From Pseudomonas capeferrum (GTDB lineage: Bacteria; Pseudomonadota; Gammaproteobacteria; Pseudomonadales; Pseudomonadaceae), in NCBI RefSeq assembly GCF_000731675.1, contig NZ_JMIT01000003.1, positions 168,058 through 232,057 on the forward strand: a stretch of DNA of 64,000 nt, given 5' to 3'. Numbering within the stretch: the stretch's first letter is position 1; every line of letters starts with the position of its first letter. A program made the translations under genes and the position numbers. Shown one piece after another: positions 58,638 to 64,000 of the stretch. The notes beneath the pieces are model-generated. The model did no database searches. It saw only the letters and a program-made list of their open reading frames with translations, and was not told the origin of the DNA.

Positions 58638-59531
58638 ATGAATTACCTGTTCCCCCTCACCGCCATCCTTATCTGGGCCGGCAACACCGTGGTCACCAAG
58701 CTGTCGGCCGGTGCCATCCACCCCGCCGAGATCGGCTTCTACCGCTGGCTGCTGGCCGGCCTGCTGTTCACCCCCTTCCTGCTGCCCGCCGTGTGGCGCA
58801 ACCGTGCAGCCATCCGCCCGCACCTGGGCAAGGTGTTCGTCCTCGGCGTGCTGGGCATGGCGTTGTACCAGAGCCTGGCGTACTTCGCCGCCAGCATCAC
58901 CAGCGCCACCAACATGGGCATCATCCTCTCGCTGATGCCATTGATGTCGCTGGCGCTGTCGATTGCCTGGCTCGGCCAGCGCCTGACCTTCGGCGCCCTG
59001 GTCGGGGCCCTGGTGTCGTTTTTCGGCGTGCTTGAAGTGGTCAGCGCAGGCCAACCCGGGGCCTTGCTGGAACAGGGCCTGAACAGCGGCGACCTGCTGA
59101 TGCTGGTGGCCACCCTGGCCTATGCGCTGTACAGCTTCCTGCTGAAAAAATGGCAATTGCGCCTGCCGCCCTTGCAGTTGCTGTACCTGCAGGTGCTGGT
59201 GGCCATCGTCGTGTTGCTGCCGCTGTTCCTGCTGTCGGACAAGACCGGCCTGAATGCCCACAACGTCGGCCTGGTGCTGTACGCCTGCGTGCTGGCCTCG
59301 ATGATCGCCCCGCTGGTGTGGATGCAGGCCGTGCACCGCCTGGGGCCAAGCCGCACCACGCTGTTCTTCAACCTGCTGCCCTTGGTCACCGCGCTGATCG
59401 CCGCTGGGGTGCTCGATGAACAGCTGGCCAGCTACCACCTGGTCGGCGGCCTGTTGACCCTGCTGGGGGTGATCCTGGCCGAGCGCTGGACCACACCCGT
59501 ACGCCGCAGCCTTACAGCCCCGCAGCCTTGA
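58638..59531 (+). CDS. EamA/DMT family transporter
   Basis: A 297-residue inner-membrane protein with ten helices in two EamA repeats (about 5-135 and 150-285), including LTAILIWAGNTVVTKLSAG and LTLLGVILAERW. DMT proteins export small metabolites or amino acids; the substrate cannot be read from sequence. It has the divergent AraC-type gene upstream, which probably controls it. Its 3' end overlaps the convergent lipase gene by 20 bases. Confidence 0.92.
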   Translation: MNYLFPLTAILIWAGNTVVTKLSAGAIHPAEIGFYRWLLAGLLFTPFLLPAVWRNRAAIRPHLGKVFVLGVLGMALYQSLAYFAASITSATNMGIILSLMPLMSLALSIAWLGQRLTFGALVGALVSFFGVLEVVSAGQPGALLEQGLNSGDLLMLVATLAYALYSFLLKKWQLRLPPLQLLYLQVLVAIVVLLPLFLLSDKTGLNAHNVGLVLYACVLASMIAPLVWMQAVHRLGPSRTTLFFNLLPLVTALIAAGVLDEQLASYHLVGGLLTLLGVILAERWTTPVRRSLTAPQP

Positions 59532-60402
59532 GCCGGGCGGCGTGCTCGGTGAACAGGCGCACCGGCTCGGCGCCCTTGCCCACGGCGCCGAGCGACTGGT
59601 TGACGATGTCCAGGTGGTCGAGCGGGTAGTCGTCGCCGATCACCTGCCCCAGGTGCGAGCTGAAGCGCCCGACCATGCCATCGCAATGGCCCTTTTCCTT
59701 GACGAAACGGCGGGCGAACAGGCGGCAGAAGCGGTTGCTGCCGTCAAAGCGGTTGCGCCCCTGGTCGGTCAGGCCGGGCTGCAAGGTGCCTGACCAGGAG
59801 TAGTAGCGTACGCCGTTGACCTCTGCCGGCCCTTCGCCGCCCCAGGTGTCGGGCAGGCCCTGTGGATAAGCCTGGTTGAACAGCGCCACCCCGGCACTGG
59901 TCAGCGCCTGGTGCGAGGCGTGCACGTCGATGGGCAATGGCTCGCGGCGCCAGCCGGTTTCCAGCCACACCAGCAGCACCGCCAGGCCGTGCAGCGCGCC
60001 TTTGAGGATACGCCCCTGCGGCGAGTCGCCCGGCGCCGTACGGTGCAGGTGGTCGGCCAGTTCCGAGCCATGGTTGGGCCCCGCCACGGACGTCACCGAG
60101 GCCACCCGCTCAGGCCGTTTGGCCGCGGCATAGCGCGCGTCCAAGGCGCCCTGGCTGTGGCCAATCAGGTTGACCTTGTCGGCACCGGTGCGCTGGCAGA
60201 TGGCTTCGATGATCCCCAGCAACTGTTCACCCCGCACCTCACTGGCGTGCAACGGCGAGACTTGCACGGGGAACACCTGCGCCCCGCCCTTGCGCAGGGC
60301 CGGCACGATGCCGAACCAGTAGGGGTAGAGCAGCACCCGGACGAAACCGAGCATGCCCGGCACCAGCACCAGTGGGTATCGCGTGGCCAATTCCTGCGGC
60401 AT
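59512..60402 (-). CDS. Family I-type triacylglycerol lipase without signal peptide
   Basis: A 296-residue alpha/beta hydrolase. The nucleophile elbow is GHSQG (Ser83), the oxyanion region is LVLVPGML, and CDGMVGRFSSHLGQVIGDDY followed by LDHLDIVNQ supplies the Asp and His, the layout of true Pseudomonas lipases such as LipA. No signal peptide is visible with the start at 60402 (MPQEL), where agggg lies upstream; an ATG at 60459 would add a short hydrophobic stretch (MVIQAAVVLAG) that is not a convincing signal. No foldase gene is adjacent. Confidence 0.9.
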   Translation of the reverse strand: MPQELATRYPLVLVPGMLGFVRVLLYPYWFGIVPALRKGGAQVFPVQVSPLHASEVRGEQLLGIIEAICQRTGADKVNLIGHSQGALDARYAAAKRPERVASVTSVAGPNHGSELADHLHRTAPGDSPQGRILKGALHGLAVLLVWLETGWRREPLPIDVHASHQALTSAGVALFNQAYPQGLPDTWGGEGPAEVNGVRYYSWSGTLQPGLTDQGRNRFDGSNRFCRLFARRFVKEKGHCDGMVGRFSSHLGQVIGDDYPLDHLDIVNQSLGAVGKGAEPVRLFTEHAARLKAAGL

Positions 60403-60525
60403 AGCCCCTGCCCCTTTGCGTGGTCGACCGGCCAACACTACAGCGGCCTGGATGACCATCGCAATCGAACTCCTGGCGCGCCGTGCGGTTCCAAACCAAA
60501 CAGACCCTGAGCAAGGAGCGGGACC

Positions 60526-60867
60526 ATGTACAAACAGACCCTGGCAATCCTTCTGGCCAGCGCAACACTTGCCGCTTGCGGCAGCCGACCGGAGAACCCG
60601 GTGGACTACGTCACCTACCGTGACGAGCCGCTGGTCAAGCAAGTGGAGCACGGCATGACCATGCAGAAAGTGATCGCCATTGGTGGCAGCCCATCCAATG
60701 CGATCGACCTGCCCCACGGCGGCACCTGCAACGACTACATCCTCAACCGCGACGGCAAGCAACAGGCGTACTACGTGCGCTTCGACGCCACCGGCCATGT
60801 CGATGCCAAGGGCTTCAAAACTTGCAAGCAACGAGAAGAGGACAGCGAAGCCGTACCCGGCGCGTGA
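60526..60867 (+). CDS. osmE: Osmotically inducible lipoprotein OsmE
   Basis: A 113-residue lipoprotein with a lipobox LAAC (Cys18) and a SmpA/OmlA-like fold: VEHGMTMQKVIAIGGSPSNA and CNDYILNRDGKQQAYYVRFD. OsmE is induced by high osmolarity and in stationary phase in E. coli. It precedes the ferritin-like gene by 48 bases and may be co-transcribed with it. Confidence 0.93.
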   Translation: MYKQTLAILLASATLAACGSRPENPVDYVTYRDEPLVKQVEHGMTMQKVIAIGGSPSNAIDLPHGGTCNDYILNRDGKQQAYYVRFDATGHVDAKGFKTCKQREEDSEAVPGA

Positions 60868-60915
60868 GCCTACGCAACACCTTGACCACCCGTCCTGATC
60901 TTTTTGGAGATAACC

Positions 60916-61446
60916 ATGAGCAACGTTGAACTGACCGATGTGCAAACCCTGCGCGAACGTGCCCGCCAGCACGTCGAGCAAGGCGCCGTGACCGAGGGCT
61001 ACCATGCCGACCGCCAAGAGATCCTGCGCCTGCTCAACGAGTCGCTGGCCACCGAGCTGGTCTGCGTGCTGCGCTACAAGCGCCACTACTTCATGGCCAG
61101 CGGGATCAAGGCGAGCGTGGCGGCCGAAGAGTTTCTGGAGCATGCCAACCAGGAAGCCGAGCACGCCGACAAGCTGGCCGAGCGGATCGTGCAGTTGGGC
61201 GGCGAACCGGACTTCAACCCCGACAACCTGACCAAGAACTCCCATGCCCAATATGTGGCGGGCAATAACCTGAAAGAAATGGTGCTGGAAGACCTGGTGG
61301 CCGAGCGAATTGCGATCGACAGCTACCGCGAGATCATTCAGTACATTGGTGACAAGGACCCGACCACGCGGCGCATCTTCGAAGACATCCTGGCGCAGGA
61401 AGAAGAGCACGCAGACGATATGTCCGATCTGTTGCAAGGTTTGTAA
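60916..61446 (+). CDS. Ferritin-like / bacterioferritin-family protein
   Basis: A 176-residue four-helix ferritin-like protein. Metal-ligand glutamates and histidines appear in LLNESLATELVCVLRYKRHYF, EEFLEHANQEAEHADKLAER and EDILAQEEEHADDMSDLL, as in di-iron ferritins. It is closer to bacterioferritin/Dps-like proteins annotated in Pseudomonas than to classical Bfr. Iron storage or oxidative-stress defence is likely. The ATG at 60916 is preferred over one four codons upstream because ggag lies just ahead. Confidence 0.9.
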   Translation: MSNVELTDVQTLRERARQHVEQGAVTEGYHADRQEILRLLNESLATELVCVLRYKRHYFMASGIKASVAAEEFLEHANQEAEHADKLAERIVQLGGEPDFNPDNLTKNSHAQYVAGNNLKEMVLEDLVAERIAIDSYREIIQYIGDKDPTTRRIFEDILAQEEEHADDMSDLLQGL

Positions 61447-61463
61447 TCGAAAGGGGGCTGCCT

Positions 61464-61555
61464 GCAGCCCATTCGCGGCACAAGGCCGCTCCCACAAGTA
61501 TTGCTCGGTGTTGTGGGAGCGGCCTTGTGCCGCGAATGGGCCGCAGAGCGGCCCC
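61464..61555. repeat. Inverted pair of REP elements with hairpin
   Basis: Copies at about 61468-61498 (cccattcgcggcacaaggcc...) and 61511-61540 (ttgtgggagcggccttgtgc...) are near-perfect reverse complements around a 12-base centre, followed by gggccgcagagcggccc. The structure lies between the convergent ferritin-like and asmA genes and can end both transcripts. Confidence 0.8.
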
Positions 61556-61560
61556 TTACA

Positions 61561-63627
61561 TTATTTCTTGCCTTTGACCGCCGCCGGCGCCTTGCCCGCC
61601 TTCATCTGCTGCAACAACGGCGTGCACTGGTTCGGTTCGTCCCCACTGCTAGGCGCAATCAGTGCCAGCAGCCCCGCCGCGGGGCCCGCAACCACCCCCA
61701 AGGCCACCATCCCCGCCCCGCGCAAGGCCAGCGGCACCGCCTGCACACCCGCACTCGGCTTGGCAAACGGCCCGCGTACATACAGCGGCGAACGCAGCGA
61801 GAACAGCCGCAGCCCCTTCGACTCCGGGGTCACCTTCAGGTCCAACTGCTCACTGGCAAAATTCGCCGTGCCGTTGATGTAGATGATCGCGTTCTCGGTA
61901 TCGAAGATGAACAGGCGTGTGCTCGCCAGCCCATCCTTGATCCCGACGTCGGCCGCCGCGCAGTTGATCTGCACATCCTCGTCACCGAACAACTTGCCAA
62001 CCACGTAGTTGCCCACGTTGAGGCCGGCAATTTCCATCAGGCTGCGGCTGATCGCGCCATCGTTGATCAGCATGCGCAGGTCGCCATTGGCCGTCCCCAG
62101 CAGCGCCGCCACCGAGTTGCCGCGGCCGGTGATGTCGGCATCGCCGTTGAGTTCGCCGAAGCTGGTCTGCATCGGCGCGAAGGTGGGGAACAGTTGCTTG
62201 AGCTTGAAGCCCCGCGCGGTCAACTGCGCCCGCCCCTGCAACGGTACGCTGCGGCCATCGAGGCGGATCCTGGAGGCCAGGTTGCCACCGGCCACGCCAA
62301 AGCGCAGCGGCTCCAAGCGCAGCAGGCCGTCTTCGAGGATCACGTGGGCAGACAGGTCGTTGAACGGCAACTGCTCGCTGTGGACGATGCGCTTGCCGGC
62401 AAACTCGACGTCGGCGTCCATGGCGCGCCAGCGTTCGGTGCGGAACTCCTCGACCGGCAATACCTTGCCCGTCGGCTGCTTGCTGGCGCCCCCGCGAGCC
62501 TTCTGCTCGGCGTTGGAGTCGGCACCGATCAGCGGCGCGAGGTCCTTGAACAGCAGCTGGTTGGAGACCAGCTTGCCGGAGAGCTTGGGCCGCGGCTGGC
62601 TGGCCACGAAGGCCAGGTCGCCGTGGATGTCGCTGTCGCCGATCTTGCCGTTGAACCCCTGGTAATTGAAGGTCGCACCTTGCGCGGCATGCAGGTTGGC
62701 AGTGAGGTGGCCATCAGTGGCGTAGGCCGGGGTGTCCGGCAGGGTCACGCCGGTCAGCGGGTAGAGGTTGCCCAGGCTCTTGCCGGACAGGCGCAGGCGC
62801 AGGTCCAGGGCGCCCAGGTTACGCGGGTCGGTCAGGGTGCCGGCGAGCACCACGTGGGTGTCGGCGATGCGCACGTCAGCCTGCAACGGGAACGGTTGGC
62901 TGGCGTCCTGCAGCGCCAGCAGGCCACCGATCTTGCCGGTGCCGGACACCGGCTGCCCTTTGTAGCGGCCCTGGGCCTTGAGGCCGAAGGCATAGTCCTG
63001 GGCGCCCGCCGTTTTCTCGGCCCGCGCCTTGCCGACGATGTCGCTGTAGGGTATCGGCTTGCCCAGCGGGTCGATCTGTACCTTCATGCTGGTCTTCAGG
63101 GTCTGGTCATCAAGGCTGACATTGCCTTGGTCAAAACCGATGGCACCGATGTCCAGCTGCCATTTCGAGGGTTCTGCGTTTTCATCCTTGGGGCCGAAGT
63201 CGAAGGTCCAGTTGGCACGGCCATCGGCCAGTCGAGTCAGGCTGGCGGTGGGCTTGGTCAGGTTGATGCGGGGGATGACGATCTGCTGGAACACCAGTGG
63301 CAGTGGCGCCAGGCGGAACTCGACACGCTCGAGGGCGACCATTTTCGGTTCCTTGAGCCAGTCTGGGTTGCCCAGGGTCAAGTCCTCGGCAATGAAGTGC
63401 GGCCACGGCACCCACGCCCGCCAACCGCCTTCTTCGGGCTCGGTACGCCACTGCACCGCAAGGTTGCCATTGATTGCGAAAGGCCGATGCAGGGCCTCGG
63501 AAACCTTCTCGTTGAGCAACGGCTTGACGCGGTTCCAGTCGAAGGTGGCGATTACCACCACCAGTATCGCCAACAGGGTCAACAGGGTGGCAAGGGTCCA
63601 GACAAGGATTCTGGCGGGTCGCGTCAT
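61561..63627 (-). CDS. asmA: AsmA family protein
   Basis: A 688-residue protein with one N-terminal membrane helix (about 8-28) and a very long periplasmic beta-rich region of the AsmA/TamB-like bridge type, which is thought to shuttle phospholipids to the outer membrane. TFDWNRVKPLLNEKVSEALH at the N-terminus and the C-terminal AsmA domain (about 480-620, DITGRGNSVAALLGTANGDL, ADVGIKDGLASTRLF) are typical. The start at 63627 gives the usual short cytoplasmic N-terminus (MTRPARIL). Confidence 0.94.
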   Translation of the reverse strand: MTRPARILVWTLATLLTLLAILVVVIATFDWNRVKPLLNEKVSEALHRPFAINGNLAVQWRTEPEEGGWRAWVPWPHFIAEDLTLGNPDWLKEPKMVALERVEFRLAPLPLVFQQIVIPRINLTKPTASLTRLADGRANWTFDFGPKDENAEPSKWQLDIGAIGFDQGNVSLDDQTLKTSMKVQIDPLGKPIPYSDIVGKARAEKTAGAQDYAFGLKAQGRYKGQPVSGTGKIGGLLALQDASQPFPLQADVRIADTHVVLAGTLTDPRNLGALDLRLRLSGKSLGNLYPLTGVTLPDTPAYATDGHLTANLHAAQGATFNYQGFNGKIGDSDIHGDLAFVASQPRPKLSGKLVSNQLLFKDLAPLIGADSNAEQKARGGASKQPTGKVLPVEEFRTERWRAMDADVEFAGKRIVHSEQLPFNDLSAHVILEDGLLRLEPLRFGVAGGNLASRIRLDGRSVPLQGRAQLTARGFKLKQLFPTFAPMQTSFGELNGDADITGRGNSVAALLGTANGDLRMLINDGAISRSLMEIAGLNVGNYVVGKLFGDEDVQINCAAADVGIKDGLASTRLFIFDTENAIIYINGTANFASEQLDLKVTPESKGLRLFSLRSPLYVRGPFAKPSAGVQAVPLALRGAGMVALGVVAGPAAGLLALIAPSSGDEPNQCTPLLQQMKAGKAPAAVKGKK

Positions 63628-63965
63628 TGCGTGATTCTCCTGACGGCATGGCACAAAGCGGGCACCGGTGGCACTCATTAACTCGGACTGATGAAAACCC
63701 GCTGGGTTTTATCGGTGGCGCCATGATAACGAAGTTTTTCCTGGCGCCTTGCTCAGCATTTGGTCTGGGCAACGGCGTTGCGTTACCTGGCAAAGATGAA
63801 GGCCAAAAGCCACCAAGCATGTCGAAACAACCGTGCTAGAGCCTCCAAAAAGCTCTATCAATGCTGTCGATTGTTACCATTATCCTTATGAACTTTTCTC
63901 TGGCGTTACCGGGCGTAGCATTGGCTTCGTACCCACTTTCCAGCCCCCCAGAGGAGCAACTACTC
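63628..63965. other. Intergenic region upstream of asmA and of the last gene
   Basis: This 338-base stretch separates the divergent asmA and the gene starting at 63966. It holds two small hairpins (aaaaccc-gct-gggtttt at 63694-63710 and tagagc...gctcta at 63837-63857) and AT-rich promoter-like sequence around 63860-63900, but I see no convincing -35/-10 pair, no known operator and no coding region. Confidence 0.6.
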
Positions 63966-64000
63966 ATGAAACGCCACCTGCTGACCCTGACCCTGTCGAT
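63966..64000 (+). CDS. Start of an exported protein (truncated by window end)
   Basis: An ATG at 63966 preceded by gaggagcaac opens a frame MKRHLLTLTLS, the beginning of a signal peptide. Only 11 codons are visible, so the family cannot be named. Confidence 0.6.
   Translation, partial: MKRHLLTLTLS

Noticed and set aside
61501..63681. A 726-residue plus-strand frame opposite asmA
   Set aside because: AsmA on the minus strand has a membrane helix and family motifs; the opposite frame begins inside a REP element and is low in structure.

Overview
This window is chromosomal DNA of a Pseudomonas, most likely of the P. putida group. The GC content is high, the genes are tightly packed, REP-type repeats of the P. 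putida kind recur (tcgcgg...ccgctcccacag and its reverse complement), and the gene order (lipA-lipB-ybeD-dacA-rlpA-mltB-rodA-mrdA-rlmH-rsfS-nadD-proA, then fis-purH-purD-retS, then cob genes, oprC and urtABCDE) is the one I recall for that group. The identification rests on reading and memory of gene families; no database search was possible.

Layout. Bases 1-12533 are almost entirely minus strand: an LD-carboxypeptidase, lipoate synthesis (ybeD, lipB, lipA), and a cell-wall elongation and housekeeping operon (proA, nadD, rsfS, rlmH, mrdA, rodA, mltB, rlpA) followed by dacA. Bases 12794-18155 hold a DNA glycosylase, a DedA-PAP2 fusion, a LON-domain protein, lrgAB, a MaoC-like dehydratase and prmA. 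Bases 18196-27734 run on the plus strand: a zinc-ribbon membrane protein, dusB-fis, purH, purD, the hybrid kinase retS and a MarC-family protein. Bases 27731-29774 are a three-gene minus-strand cassette of unrecognised proteins with visibly lower GC, wedged between marC and the cobalamin genes; this is the best candidate here for something undescribed.

Bases 29874-37389 are two divergent cobalamin operons: cobG-cobH-cobI-cobJ (with CbiG fused to CobJ) on minus, cobL-cbiD-cobK on plus. Together they cover most of the aerobic corrin-ring route, with CbiD in the place of CobF. Bases 37616-38934 are an NfeD/stomatin pair. Bases 39076-44017 form a copper-handling block: two DUF2946 proteins, a PCu(A)C chaperone, the OprC receptor with a CxxxM and an HxM site, and a PepSY membrane protein with a His/Met loop.

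An amino-acid permease follows, then a second lower-GC accessory gene, a secreted metzincin-like protease (45599-47050). The urea ABC transporter urtABCDE (47316-52867) lies behind a well-formed sigma-54 promoter and carries an inverted REP pair between urtA and urtB. The rest (52899-64000) is core content: an acetyltransferase, cbpM-cbpA, a short Hsp70-like protein, an AI-2E family protein, a PsiF-like protein, an AraC regulator divergent from an EamA transporter, a lipase, osmE, a ferritin-like protein, AsmA and the start of one more secreted protein. I saw no tRNA, rRNA, CRISPR array, insertion sequence or prophage.
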